The position numbers and the translations under genes were made by a program. From Caprimulgus europaeus (taxonomy: Eukaryota; Chordata; Aves; Caprimulgiformes; Caprimulgidae): a DNA stretch of 64,000 bases. The notes beneath the pieces were generated by a model, which saw only the letters and a program-made list of their open reading frames with translations, had not been told where the DNA came from and did no database searches. The stretch lies in NCBI GenBank assembly GCA_907165065.1, contig OU015544.1, positions 2,801,501-2,865,500 of the forward strand, in the 5' to 3' direction. Numbering within the stretch: position 1 is the stretch's first letter; each line of letters starts with the position of its first letter. Of this stretch, positions 42,532 through 54,856 are shown in pieces.

Positions 42532-42722
42532 CCGGAGCTTGGCCGGAGCTGTCAAAACCACGCCTATGCAGATCCACAATTGGTCTGAAACGCGTAAAAT
42601 CAGCAATCAAGGGGGCTTGGCTCATTAGCGGGCGGATCAGAGCAGGAAGGACATGTGAGATAGTCACAGTTTTACAGAGATCAGGACAAGATCGAACCGT
42701 TTCCACTCCGGCTCCTTTAGCC
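42532..42722 (+). promoter_or_regulatory. TBX2: probable TBX2 core promoter and start of 5' UTR
   Basis: Between the pyrimidine tract and the first upstream ATG there is a complex, non-GC-saturated block. It has an inverted CCAAT box (ATTGG, 42,579-42,583) followed by GAAACGCGTAAAATCAGC and AGCAATCAAGG. CGCCTATGCAGATCCAC lies just before it. The sequence texture suggests strong conservation. No clear TATA box is seen, as usual for a CpG-island promoter. The exact transcription start is not determinable here; it is inferred to lie within or just after this block. Confidence 0.5.
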
Positions 42723-42809
42723 ATGAGCAGCTCTCGCCCCAGCACTATCCGCGGAGCGCGGATCCGGACCGGCCCCGCCGGGGAGCAGCCGGGACCCGTG
42801 GGGGTGTGA
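42723..42809 (+). other. upstream ORF in the TBX2 5' leader (28 codons)
   Basis: An ATG at 42,723 with G at -3 opens a short arginine- and glycine-rich frame ending TGA at 42,807-42,809. It lies about 500 bases before the TBX2 start. If transcription starts upstream of it, ribosomes would meet this ATG first. The peptide has no recognisable similarity; a role would be in translational control. It is only meaningful if it lies within the mRNA. Confidence 0.35.
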
Positions 42810-43309
42810 GGGCCAAGGCGGCCACCCCCTGCCCCTCCGCGCAGCTCCGCGCCGGCTTTTGTTTCTATTTGAGTATTGGGAAGGACTTTACCGGGAGGGC
42901 TCTCGCTCCCTTGACTCGCTCTCCTTCCTTCGCTGCAACAACAACAACAAAAAATAAGGACCTACTGTCTCCCCTCCGCAGACCGGGAGTCCCAGGAGCC
43001 GGGAACTGCCTCGCTTTTTTTTTTTTCCTTCTTATTTTTTTCCCCTTCATCTTCTTAATTTTTTTTTTTTTCCCCAGATCTAGTTCCGCTGTTTTTCGGC
43101 TTTTTTTGTCTGCTTTCTTTTTTTTTTTTTTTTTTTGGTGTGTGTTGTTGATTTTTCCTTCCTCTTCTAGAGACTCGAGCGAGTTTGCTGGGCAGGAGAG
43201 AAGAAAAAAAAAACAAAACTAAACAACAACAAAAAAAAATAAATAAACCGCACACACACCTTTTTATCAAGGGAATCCCTCTTTTTCTCCTGGATTTGTG
43301 GATGCACCG

Positions 43310-43674
43310 ATGAGAGATCCAGCCTTCCCGGGGACTGCCATGGCTTACCACCCCTTCCACGCACCCCGCCCGGCCGATTTCCCCATGTCCGCTTTCCTCG
43401 CAGCCGCCCAACCTTCCTTTTTCCCGGCTCTGGCTCTGCCTCCGGCGGCGCTGGCGAAGCCGATGCCGGACCCCGGGCTGGCCGGGGCTGCCGAGGCCGG
43501 GCTGCACGTCTCGGCCCTGGGACACCACCACCAAGCCGCCCATCTGCGCTCTCTCAAGAGCCTGGAGCCCGAGGAGGAGGTAGAAGACGACCCCAAAGTA
43601 ACGCTGGAAGCCAAAGAGCTTTGGGACCAGTTTCACAAGCTGGGTACCGAGATGGTGATCACCAAATCCGGGAG
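43310..43674 (+). CDS. TBX2: TBX2 exon 1 (residues 1-122), start codon and N-terminal part of the T-box
   Basis: TBX2 is a nuclear T-box factor that binds TCACACCT-type half-sites and mostly represses genes during heart, limb, eye and lung development. This exon encodes [26 protein letters not shown] (11-30), an Ala/Pro-rich stretch, [14 protein letters not shown] (81-94) and the start of the T-box ([20 protein letters not shown], 98-117). I chose ATG 43,310 because it matches the known TBX2 start (MREPAL in human). The in-frame GTG at 43,298 is not used. Context at 43,310 is weak (C at -3) while Met11 (43,340) has GCCATGG. The alanine run present in human TBX2 near residue 62 is absent. The donor is GTAAGA at 43,675; the last two bases begin an Arg codon. 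Confidence 0.97.
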
Positions 43675-45055
<1,381 letters not shown>

Positions 45056-45302
45056 TAAAAAAAAAAAAAAAGACAGAGAGAAATAAAAAAACTCAAACTA
45101 AAAAAAAAACCCCAAACAAACCACCCACCACCAATAATTAAAAAAATCCAACAAAGCAAAAAAAGAAAAAAAAAGGAAAAAAACAGAGAGAGAGAGAAAG
45201 GAAAAAAGGAAGGAAGGGAAATAAAGAAATAAAAGAAAGAAGAGAAAGAAAAGAGAGAAAAGAAAGAAAGAAGGAGAAAAAAAAAGAAATAAAAGAAGGA
45301 AC
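45056..45302. repeat. A/GA-rich purine tract in TBX2 intron 2
   Basis: About 245 bases are very A-rich: A-runs broken by C in the first part, then almost pure purine (GAAA, GAGA and GGAA words) from about 45,150 on the + strand. It is low-complexity DNA; the apparent ORFs rich in Phe/Leu (minus) or Lys (plus) are artefacts. It mirrors the pyrimidine tract near the promoter, so TBX2 contains two long strand-asymmetric tracts. Confidence 0.9.
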
Positions 45303-45559
45303 CCGAGGCGTGTTTGCAGAGATCCGCAGAAAACAGGGTCAAAAAGCGAGAGGAGTGTGATCCTGCGTAAATGCACGGGGGGAGGAAAAAATCACAGCGC
45401 AGGAGTCGGCTATCTTTAGCCTCTGGACAAGCATTTAGGGCGATAAAGGGAAAGTTCATCGTCCAGCGGTGGTGATACGGTAATTAGCGGGGCCGAGGGA
45501 CCCGGCGCTCAGGTGGGAGAGGAACCCAGCAGCTCCCCGCACACTTTTCTCTCTAGTTT

Positions 45560-46060
45560 TATTTTTATTTTCTTTTTCTTTTAAGGCAGGAAAGAGCCTC
45601 TTTGTTAAATAATACATTGCAAGGTTATTTATAGACAGTAAGGTAAATCGATAGAGAAGGAGTCTAAAAAAATATCAAATTTTTTTGATACTGGGGAAAA
45701 ACTAGTTTGATTCAGCGTTTTTAATGGTTCGCCTCCTTCAATTAAAGATTTCTGGTATCTGTCGTTGTCCAAAATCCGGACTGGGTTAAATCTGGGTAGA
45801 TGAGGGTTTAGCCAGTGCCCATCTGGTCAGAGAGGGATGATTTTTTTTTTTTTTTTAAGGAATGCAGATTTGCACGCCTGAATTAGACTTTTTGCACCAT
45901 TTTCATGATAAATCTCGTCTAAATGATATCAATATAATAGCGATCCGACAGTTCATCAGCAGGTGATTATTGCTGGGGTTAAAAAAAGGGGGATTTTTTT
46001 TTATTACCTTCTAAAACGAAATGAAGTGATAATTATTTAGCCATTTGGCCGACCTTATTT
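45560..46060. promoter_or_regulatory. candidate conserved elements in TBX2 intron 2
   Basis: Two AT-rich non-repetitive blocks are seen. The first (about 45,575-45,830) has GTTAAATAATACATTGC, GGTAAATCGATAG and CAATTAAAGA. The second (about 45,880-46,060) has CATGATAAATCTCG, TGATATCAATATAATAGC and GGTGATTATTGC. They contain many homeodomain-type TAAT/ATTA cores and an ATCGAT, and have no coding frame. An enhancer role is inferred from position and texture. Confidence 0.35.
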
Positions 46061-46821
46061 GACAAGAATTACTCAAGCTTTCGCCGTTCCCCTACCAATT
46101 CCGGGCGGTGAATTCTACATTTCAGCCCGACCACAGCAGGTTGGGGAATTATTTAATCGTTCTCAGGCAGGAAAATATTGCCGGTGCGGGCAGCGAGGGG
46201 TAGGGGCCGGGGTGCGGTTCGGGGGGTTCAGCCCCTTCCGAAAAATCTCAGCCAAATCACAGTGGATTTGGGTTTAAAAAATAATAATAATTTTTTAAAA
46301 AAATAAAATCCACGAGTGGGTAGAAAATGGCTTTGAGTGTTGGCAAGGCTTTCAGACACCTGGTTGGAAAAAAATATATCTGTTTCTTCTGCAGCGTTGC
46401 TCCGAGACATAAATTTAAGATGGCTCATAGTGAAACGCTCCTTTCAGATTGCAAGCGCTGGCTGGGGCTGGCAGGGCTTGCACAAATCGAGAGGTTTTTT
46501 AATATTATTTTTTTGTGGTGGTGAGGTAGTATTTTTTTTTTTTTTTTAAACTGTGAAATGTGTTGAAAACTCGCCTGGGTTTGCAGGGTTGTAGTAAAAC
46601 AGGGAACTGCCTTTGGCTGCTCTATTTCCGTGCACCCGCAAAGATGCTGCTGCGCCTGCCTTCCCTGACCTCCTGATTTGGGGGCAGATCGTGCAAAAGC
46701 ATAAAGAAAAACAGAAATCTCCCTCTTTGGCATCAGCTGGCATTCCTTCCTCATGCTGAATTTGTAATTTTTTGGGGGCTTGTTTTCGGGAGCAAAGGGA
46801 TTTTTTTAGGGAGGTAACTAG

Positions 46822-47145
<324 letters not shown>

Positions 47146-47262
47146 TAAGGGGTATCTGTGCGTGTGCTTGAGGACATTTAGCGGGGAGAGTGGTCAAAAG
47201 GCAGCAACAGGAGAAAGGTTGAACCTCAAAGCCCTCAAAGCTGGAGGCACCCTTCATACTAC

Positions 47263-47343
47263 AACTGGTTTTATTGCTATTGCTAATACTAATGCTATTG
47301 CTAAAGCTATTATTAGTATTTCTATTATTACTACTATTAATTT
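47263..47343. repeat. degenerate (GCTATT)n-type repeat
   Basis: The words GCTATT, GCTAATACTAAT and TATTATTACTACTATT recur over about 80 bases with period 3 and 6. The array is decayed, so it is an old microsatellite. Its coding frames are artefacts. Confidence 0.75.
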
Positions 47344-47629
47344 CCTCCTGGACTTTGTCACACCTCTTCTGGGCCGTGGGAGTCTTTGCTGCACAGAGAG
47401 CAGCACTGTGGCCTGGGCAGCCTCATCGAGAAGGTGCCCTGGGCCCAAGGAGAAGCCAAAAAAATAAGACTAGATAAGCTAATTTTAGGTGCTTTCGTGA
47501 TTTAGCAAGTGTCACCCTGCCAGCAGCAGAGCCAGGAGAGTCCGGTGGGGACTGGAGAACGTCTACTAGCCCTCTCCAAGGATTGTGTGTGTGTGTTTTA
47601 ACCCAAAAGCTGACCCCCACCTCCACCCT

Positions 47630-48324
<695 letters not shown>

Positions 48325-48494
48325 GAAGCAGCTCTCGCTGCCGTCGCTGCGGATGTACGAGGAGCCCTGCAAACCCGACCGCGACGGTGGAGAATCAGAT
48401 GCCTCTTCCTGCGAGCCCTCGACGGTGCGAGACACCCTCCACTCCCCCGTGGGTCCCCTCCCCAGCCCCCTGCGCCTCAAGAGCAGCAGCAGAG
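48325..48494 (+). CDS. TBX2: TBX2 exon 5 (residues 286-343)
   Basis: The first base completes Arg286. The exon then reads [34 protein letters not shown] and [17 protein letters not shown]. The KQL-LPSLR-YEE core and the acidic ESDASSC segment are conserved in TBX2; the remainder is Ser/Pro-rich and probably disordered. The exon ends with one base of the Glu343 codon at the donor GTAAAGG (48,495). Confidence 0.96.
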
Positions 48495-49773
48495 GTAAAG
48501 GGGGTGACCCCCGGCTCGGTCTCCACCGCCACTTTCCCCCCTCGTTTCCCGCATCCCCGCATTGGTGCGGTTCCCAAATTTCCCCCAACATCGGGTTTTT
48601 GCTCCCTCGGGGCTGGTGGGTGCCGGTTTCTTGGGGGGGAGAGTGGCAAAGCAGCCAGGTAAAAAAAGGGGGGTGAATATGAAGAAGCCCAGGGCTGAAA
48701 GGAGAAGAGCAGAGCAAACGTGAATGGCATTCACGGGTTGCAACATTTTCCTCTTGATACATTAGTGTAAGTAGGAAGAAAAAAAAATGGGTGCTTTTGC
48801 CCGGGTTCTTGCTAGTGTGTGCCCTGCCTCTCATGGCTGGCTCAGACTGCCCTGGGGAAAAAAAAATAAAATAAAAGGAAAAAAAACCCCAGAATTAATA
48901 CATTTGAAAGGGAAAAAAATGTTGTAACTCCAGGGCTTGAAGCTAGTAAATGAAAATAAACTAGCAGTTCCCACATCGCAGCTTTTACGCAGTTTTGAGA
49001 TGCTGGGTTTTGTCTTGCCGCACTATCAATCTGCTGCTCTTTCAACTTTCCACCAGCCCGATTCCCTGCAAACCTTCATCAAAACTGCAACCCCCCCCTG
49101 CTCCACGAGCTGGTGGGAGGGTTTATTACATCCCTCTCCTCTTTCAAAGGCTTCCCCAAATATTCGCCCCAGCCTGCAGAACTTCACCTAACCCGCACCA
49201 AAATGTTGTTTTGGTTTAGCAAGAGCTGGTCGGGCAGGGGCTCTGTTCCCCTCACCATCCCCTCACCCCTTGTCCCCCTTCCTCCTCTCAGAGCTCGATG
49301 GGTTTTTTAAATTAAAGCCCCTTTTAGGAAAGACTCTATCATACTTTTTGCCTTAAAACTGCCTCTTTAACCTGCCTCAACCTGCACATTTGGAATAAAT
49401 CCACGGCACGCTGTTGATCAGCTCCACGTAATTAAATATCTACAGGACCATTTCCTTCAGCGCTGTCCACCCGCCCGCACTCTCTTCATCCCCCACTTGG
49501 AGTGTGCAGCTAAGGAGAGCGATGCTGTCAGAGATTTTGGTCCTTCATCAAACATGTTTTTCCTGTTTGGCAAAGCAACAGGACCGCTGTTGTTAATCCC
49601 CTTTCCCCAGAGCAGCCACGGTGCAAGGGCCCGTTTCTGCCCCCGAAATGAGTTTCTGCCATTAGTAACGGTTGGGATTTCACCACTGTAATCTCCTCGA
49701 TGGCAGGGTGACCTGCTCCTCATCACCCCTGGGTGCTTCTGCTCTGACCCTCTGCTCCTCCATCCCCTTACAG
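48495..49773 (+). other. TBX2: TBX2 intron 5 (1.3 kb)
   Basis: It is bounded by GTAAAG and TTACAG. The sequence is unique, with short A-runs near 48,860-48,920. The AT-rich block near 49,370-49,470 contains GGAATAAATCCACGG, TGTTGATCAGC and CCACGTAATTAAATATC (overlapping E-box-like CACGT and homeodomain TAATTA cores). That block is a weaker enhancer candidate. No repeat element or ORF is supported. Confidence 0.88.
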
Positions 49774-50390
49774 AGGAGAAGCCAGGGGCTGACAGTGATG
49801 CAGAGCTGGAGAAGGCGCCCGAGGAGCGGCCGGTGGCAGCGGGCAGCCCCGGCGGGGAGGACGCGACGCCCCGCGGCAGCCCTTGGTGCTCGGAGGAGCG
49901 GAGCAAGGAGAGACGCAGCCCAGAGAAGGTCAAGGATGGTGCCTCACCCCGGGAAGGTCCTGGAGAAGGTCTGTTTGGCACGCGAGGCCTGGAGAAGGAC
50001 AAAGTGGAAGGACGGAGGAAAGAGCCGTCGGAGCCGAGCAAGAAGGACGGGGAGGGTGGCGGGCTGGGCAAGGAGGCCTTCGCCCCGCTGATGGTGCACA
50101 CGGACAGTCCCCCGCACCTTAGCGCCGGGCACCTGCAGAGCCTGGCACTCTCTGGCCTCCACGGGCAGCAGTTCTTCAGCCCCCTGGGCGCCGGGCAGCC
50201 CCTCTTCATCCACCCGGGACAGTTCGCCATGGCCCCTGGCGCCTTCTCTGCCATGGGCATGGGACACTTGCTGGCCTCGGTGACCGGTGGAGGCAGCCTG
50301 GAGAACGGAGCCCTCTCGTCTGCCCCGGGTGCGGCAGGGACAGCCACCCCTTTCCCTTTCCACCTCTCCCAGCACATGCTGGCCTCTCAG
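49774..50390 (+). CDS. TBX2: TBX2 exon 6 (residues 343-548), regulatory region
   Basis: Two bases complete Glu343. Residues 344-443 are a low-complexity, highly charged region ([19 protein letters not shown], many Glu, Lys, Arg, Gly and Ser) of low conservation. From about 444 the sequence is conserved in TBX2: [30 protein letters not shown] (465-484), [20 protein letters not shown] (489-508) and [14 protein letters not shown] (535-548). A Gly/Ser/Ala-rich linker lies at 513-533. This C-terminal half carries the repression function in TBX2/TBX3. The length of 617 bp and the end on a codon boundary (GTAAGCC at 50,391) fit the family. The bird region is shorter than the human one. Confidence 0.96.
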
Positions 50391-51557
50391 GTAAGCCCCC
50401 GCTCCTACTCCACATCCCCGTCCCCACTGTCCAGCCAGGCCCTGGACCATCCTCTCCATCTCGTTCCCCAAAGCTTCCTGAATGATCAGTGGGCTCTGGG
50501 GCCATGGGTCAGGCCTGGCTAGCATCTCCCCCAGTGTGGGGACACACAGGGTGGCCCCAGTGCAGGTCAGGAGCTGTTGGTGCCCCTCTGCATCTCATGG
50601 GGACAAGGGGGTGACACTCCCTTGACCCCTGACGTGCTGCCTGGTGTGGCACAGACAGGCCATGGGGGACATTTGGAAGGTTGGCCTCAGGGCTGATTTG
50701 AGGAGGAATCTGGATTTTTTTTTTGCAACTGGTACAATTCCCCCACAGGCAGGAGCCGTGGCCCTGCCTGACCTGGCTGTCCCCATCCAGCAGCTCCCCC
50801 CCAATCTCCCGCGACGCCCGCCCTTGGGTTGCCTTTGCCAGCCCCTCTGATGAAACGCACAAAGATGTCTTTGAACTCCCCTAATTTATCGATCCTACTT
50901 AACAATGTGTTTTAATGTGGTTAAAGGCCCGTGATGCTGCACAGATGGGGACACGCAGCGTGCGGGGAGGCTCAGGGGCAGGTTCTGGAGAGGGGTTTGT
51001 GTCCAGTGGCACCAGCCTGGGTCGGTGTGAGGTGGATGGGGCTCCCCAGCTATATCCCCTCCTTCAGCTTGTCCCACAGGGATGTTCCCATGCTGTGGTT
51101 TTAGGGTGTCCCAGGGTGTCCTGGCTTTGCCTCAGGGGAACATGGCTCAGGGGACAGGCAAGAAGTGTACAAATATCTAAAGGGTGGGTGTCAAGAGGAT
51201 GGGGCCAGATTCTTTTTGAAAGTGATAGGACAAGGGGCAACAGGCACAAGCTGGAACACAGGAGGTTCCTCTTAAACATGAGGAGAAACTTATTTACTGT
51301 GAGAGTGCCCGAGCCCTGGGACAGGCTGCCCAGAGAGGTTGTGGAGTCTCCATCTCTGGAGATGTTCAACACTCGCCTGGATGCAATTCTGTGCAACCTG
51401 CTCGAGGTGAACCTGCTTTGGCAGGGGGGTTGGACTGGATGATCTCCCGAGCTCCCTTCCAACCCCCACCATTCTGTGATGCTGTGTTTCTATGAAGAAG
51501 TGGGATGCAGCAAAGCACCAGCCTGGCTCTCACCCCCTCCTCTCTCTCTCTCCACAG
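50391..51557 (+). other. TBX2: TBX2 intron 6 (1.2 kb)
   Basis: It is bounded by GTAAGCC and CCACAG. The first half is GC-rich unique sequence. The second half holds a sense CR1 (51,160-51,497). The remaining 60 bases contain the branch region and a (CT)-rich pyrimidine tract before exon 7. Confidence 0.92.
51160..51497 (+). mobile_element. CR1 LINE fragment inside TBX2 intron 6
   Basis: The segment reads as a CR1 3' end in sense orientation: GTGATAGGACAAGGGGCAAC, CATGAGGAGAAACTTATTTA, GACAGGCTGCCCAGAGAGGT, TGGACTGGATGATCTCCCGA and a CCATTCTGTGATGCTGTG tail. It differs in sequence from the other four copies and belongs to another subfamily. Its right end lies only about 60 bases from the exon-7 acceptor. 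The ORFs over it on both strands are not TBX2. Confidence 0.93.
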
Positions 51558-52004
51558 GGAATCCCGATGCCCACCTTCGGCGGACTCTTCCCCTACCCCT
51601 ACACCTACATGGCAGCAGCTGCAGCAGCCGCCTCGGCCATGCCGGCCACCAGCGCGACGGCCGCTGGGCCCCTCTCCCGCAACCCCTTCCTGAGCAGCAG
51701 CCGCCCTCGCCTGCGCTTCAGCCCTTACCAGCTCCCGGTCACCATCCCACCCAGCACCAACCTGCTGACCACCAGCCTGCCCACCAGCCTCAACCCCGGC
51801 TCCGAAGGCTCCAAGGCCGGCAGCAGCCGGGAATCCAGCCCCCTCCCCGACGTGCCCCTGCACAAGGGGGGCAGCCAGCGCCCATCCACCTCCCCCAAAG
51901 GCTCCCTGAAAGAGTCCCTCAACGAACTGCAGAACATCCAGAGACTGGTGAGCGGGCTGGAGAGCCAGAGGGAGCTGTCACCCGGCAGGGAGTCCCCAAA
52001 GTGA
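51558..52004 (+). CDS. TBX2: TBX2 exon 7 (residues 549-696) and stop
   Basis: The exon reads [18 protein letters not shown] (549-566), then a run of seven alanines (567-573), [20 protein letters not shown] (589-608) and [13 protein letters not shown] Ser/Pro-rich stretch leads to a predicted amphipathic helix ([20 protein letters not shown], 668-687) and ends SPGRESPK. The stop TGA is at 52,002-52,004. The segment matches the TBX2 C-terminus, which contains repression and interaction surfaces. The alanine tract is shorter than in mammals. Total protein length is 696 residues against 712 in human. Confidence 0.97.
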   Translation, partial: GIPMPTFGGLFPYPYTYMAAAAAAASAMPATSATAAGPLSRNPFLSSSRPRLRFSPYQLPVTIPPSTNLLTTSLPTSLNPGSEGSKAGSSRESSPLPDVPLHKGGSQRPSTSPKGSLKESLNELQNIQRLVSGLESQRELSPGRESPK

Positions 52005-52965
52005 CCGACGGGGCGGGCAGCGAGCCCTCCCGATGGGGCGGACAAGCACTGGTATTTTGTACAGCACAGTATAAATATTTATTGCGGAGCGAGGGGTGGG
52101 AGCGGATGGATGGGGAATGGGATGATGGAGCCCACTGGCCAAGCAGACCCACCACCCCAGAGCCAGGAGCGAGAGGTGGGAGCACAGGGCTCACCCACTC
52201 CCCCCCAGTTATGGGGCTGGGAGCAGCTCCTCCTGCTCCTGCCCCTCCGCTTCCCCACTCCGGACAATGGGCAGCTCTTGGGGGGCAACAAGCCGGTGAG
52301 GAGACACCCAACAGGTGGGGTGGCCCCGACCCCCGGGGAGGTGAAGCCTCATCTGTGCAAGGGAATAATTAAAAGAAAAAAAAAAAGAAATAAGAAATGA
52401 AACATGGGAAAGAAACCGCCTCGGCAGCCACCACCATGCAGAGCTGGTACGGGGAGGGGGGGAGCCCCGCGGGTACCCAGGCAGATATTTATGAAATAAA
52501 TGGTAATTTGTGTAAATAAGCTATAAGGATCCCAGAATATGCAAATTGGTATTAATTTATTCAGAGTTGTACATTGGTGTGTACATAATATTTAGAGTTT
52601 AACTCATTGCATTTAAGTTTTTGTTTTGTTTTGTTTTGTTTTTTTCATTTTACATGAACATATATATTGTAAATGAAAACTATTTAGCTCTTTGTGATTG
52701 AAGGAGATACCGGTTTCTTTAACTGTGTTTTAAAATATTGTTTATCCCGCCTGTTCTCTAGGACAATCATGTGCCACTGGTAAAACAATTTTTTGGAGTC
52801 ATTGAAACTAAGAGTTCAATTCTCTAATGGACTTTGCAAGAAAAAAACAAACAAAACCCACGAATCCAAATTGTAACTAAAATATCGCTACAGTGCGGGG
52901 TATAGAGAATGCAGGAATAAACCTCAGGTTTTTATTTTTCACTCCAGTACAACAAAAAAAGGTAT

Positions 52966-52971
52966 AATAAA
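52966..52971 (+). terminator. TBX2: TBX2 poly(A) signal, proximal AATAAA
   Basis: This is a canonical hexamer about 960 bases after the stop, followed within 30 bases by T/G-rich sequence (TGTGCTCTATATTTGTTTT). It is one of three candidates; which is used cannot be told from sequence. Confidence 0.6.
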
Positions 52972-53009
52972 TTTCAATATCACAGGACTGTGCTCTATAT
53001 TTGTTTTAA

Positions 53010-53015
53010 AATAAA
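53010..53015 (+). terminator. TBX2: TBX2 poly(A) signal, middle AATAAA
   Basis: This AATAAA lies inside TTTTAAAATAAAAAGATAC. A G/T-rich element (TTTGCAACGTGCTGGTTCC) follows 15-30 bases downstream, which makes this a strong candidate for the main site. Confidence 0.6.
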
Positions 53016-53089
53016 AAGATACATGATTTGCAACGTGCTGGTTCCTCGGGTATCCGTCTGTTCAGTTTTGATGAATTCTCACATCTTTC

Positions 53090-53095
53090 AATAAA
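53090..53095 (+). terminator. TBX2: TBX2 poly(A) signal, distal AATAAA
   Basis: This is the last AATAAA before the composition turns GC-rich and CpG-rich at about 53,110. It may be an alternative distal site. Confidence 0.4.
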
Positions 53096-53129
53096 AAAAC
53101 TACTCGGAGAAATCCTGCCGGCTCCCGCC

Positions 53130-54170
53130 TGTTTCATTCCCGCCGCCTTTCCGCGGCCGCACCGCACCATCGGGGCCGCCTCTCTTCCGCGGGTGCTCAG
53201 CGCGGCACGGCCCACGTCAGGGGTCGGTTTTCGTGGAGGAAGGGGCCGCGCATCCTCTGCGGCTGCCGGGACCCGGGTCTGATGGGGAAAAGATGAAAAT
53301 CTCCCCGAGGTGCAGGGCGGAGCGCTCCGCGGGGGCTCCCGGGGACGCGGAACCTCCGCTGGCCCTGCCCGTCGCGGGGTTTCTGCTTTCAGGGTCTTCC
53401 CGACCCGTCGAGGGGGTGTGTGTGTGGTGTCAGCGCACCTGCACAGGTGCGCAGGGTGGGGCGCGGAGGCATCCGTGGGTGAGGACGGGGATCTCCCCGG
53501 TACGCCGGGATCTCCCCCGGGTGTAGATCTGCCCGTGGGCCGGTGCCACCCCGGGAGGGCAGGGCTCGGGCACGCCGGTACCGTCCCGTCGTGCTGCGGG
53601 GATGCGGTACCGTGACCAGGGGACGCTGCGGTGCACGGTACTAGCGGGGATTGGGGTGCCCTGGTCACACCGGCACCGTTGGGGAAGGGGTGACCCGGGC
53701 AGAGCGGTACAGTCGGGGCTGGGGAAGGGGTGAGCCTGACACGCCGGTACCGTCGGGGCTGGGGCTGCCCCGGGGCGGGGGTTGTGCGTCCCTACGTCTC
53801 CCCCCGCGCTCGGGGCGTTGCGAGGGAGGACGCAAACAGCCCTTTTCCTCACCAATTACCCCTCTCTCGTGCCGGGGAAGATTTACGAGCCCGATCACGG
53901 GGGTGGGGGCGGGGGCGCGGCCCCTGCGGGCGCGGAAGAGAAGGTCCGGGCGCAGGGCGCCCTCTGCTGGTGCCTTCGCGCACCCACCGTCGCTCAGCCC
54001 CGACGGGGCGGGTCGTGCACGGCCGTGGCTCCTCCCCGGGCTCCCCCGAACCTCCTCCTCAGCTCTCCGGGGGGGCTGCAGACAGGGAAAGGGCTGCGGA
54101 TCCCCCAGTCACAGAAGCGTTTGAGGGCAGATGATGGGGCTGGGTTCCCCGACGGTGGGAGAGCAGCGGC
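53130..54170. promoter_or_regulatory. CpG island immediately downstream of TBX2
   Basis: CG dinucleotides become dense right after the last TBX2 poly(A) signal and stay so for about 1 kb. No exon is evident. It may be part of the broad CpG domain of TBX2 or the promoter of a noncoding transcript. The boundaries are by eye. Confidence 0.65.
53668..53770. repeat. GC-rich tandem repeat of about 45 bp, roughly 2.5 copies
   Basis: A module of CGGTACCGTCGGGGCTGGGG type followed by AAGGGGTGA recurs: a diverged copy at 53,671 (CGGCACCGTTGGGGAAGGGG), then 53,705 and 53,746. Related CGGTACCGT words occur further left, near 53,575 and 53,605. This is minisatellite-like DNA within the CpG island. Confidence 0.6.
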
Positions 54171-54856
54171 TGTGCCTCACTGAGAGGAGTGGGGCCGTTT
54201 CCGCCGGTGGAGGGGACCAGCAGGATGGGAACCACTTAACCGGGAGGAGGGAAGTGTAGTTACTAAAATAAGGCTCACAGGATTATTTCCAAATAAACAT
54301 CACTCAGGATGAGTAACAATTTAACGGGCTCTATTTTTAGCGAGGAGTACGGCGTGTGTTGGTGCGGGGGCTCCCCTGGCCCTTCCCACCACCTTTCCAA
54401 ACACCTTGGGTTTAGGTTGGGGTGAGCTCAGTGACAAGATGGTGACAGTGCTGCTGAACACAGCCAGCGCTGACAGAGTCTCACACCAGGCTCCCGCTGT
54501 CCTGGCGGGTTGGGGACAGTCATGCTGGTCCGAGGAACAGTGAAGGTGTAAATGTTTCATCTTCCTCGGGGGCCAGGGGCAGGGAAAAAATATTCCCTGC
54601 GGAGTGTGGGTTGATGATGGTGACCTCAAGGGATGGTATCCAAAGGCCTGGTCCCCCTAGCTAGCTAGTGGTGGCTTTGAAGTTTTTCCAGCTAAATGCA
54701 CGAGGTGTGAGGCCAGACACTAAAAATATCATTCTTGCTGTGAGGGTTTCATGGGCCTGGTGGACAAATTCTGGCTAACATGGCCACCAACCCACCATGT
54801 AGCATGATGGCTTGGCTCCATGGGCAGGTGTTTGTCAACGGAAACGTGGGCTCATG

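Larger units (their letters stand above)
52005..53110 (+). other. TBX2: TBX2 3' untranslated region
   Basis: The first 400 bases are GC-rich. From about 52,490 the sequence is AT-rich and complex (GGTAATTTGTGTAAATAAGC, TTGGTATTAATTTATTC, a (TTTTG)5-like run near 52,620), as in the long 3' UTRs of TBX2/TBX3. Three AATAAA hexamers end it. The far border is inferred. Confidence 0.8.

Noticed and set aside
41585-42809. Very long open frames on both strands in the CpG domain before TBX2
   Set aside because: They arise from GC-rich or C/T-rich composition, overlap in several frames and encode Pro/Gly/Arg- or Phe/Lys-rich low-complexity sequence without homology.
43298-43309. TBX2 start at the upstream in-frame GTG
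   Set aside because: It is not an ATG, and TBX2 orthologues begin at the position of ATG 43,310.
45098-45459. Phe/Leu-rich minus-strand frames resembling membrane proteins
   Set aside because: They are translations of the purine tract in TBX2 intron 2.
49457-50377. 306-codon minus-strand frame opposite TBX2 exon 6
   Set aside because: It is the antisense shadow of a GC-rich coding exon and intron, with no recognisable domain.
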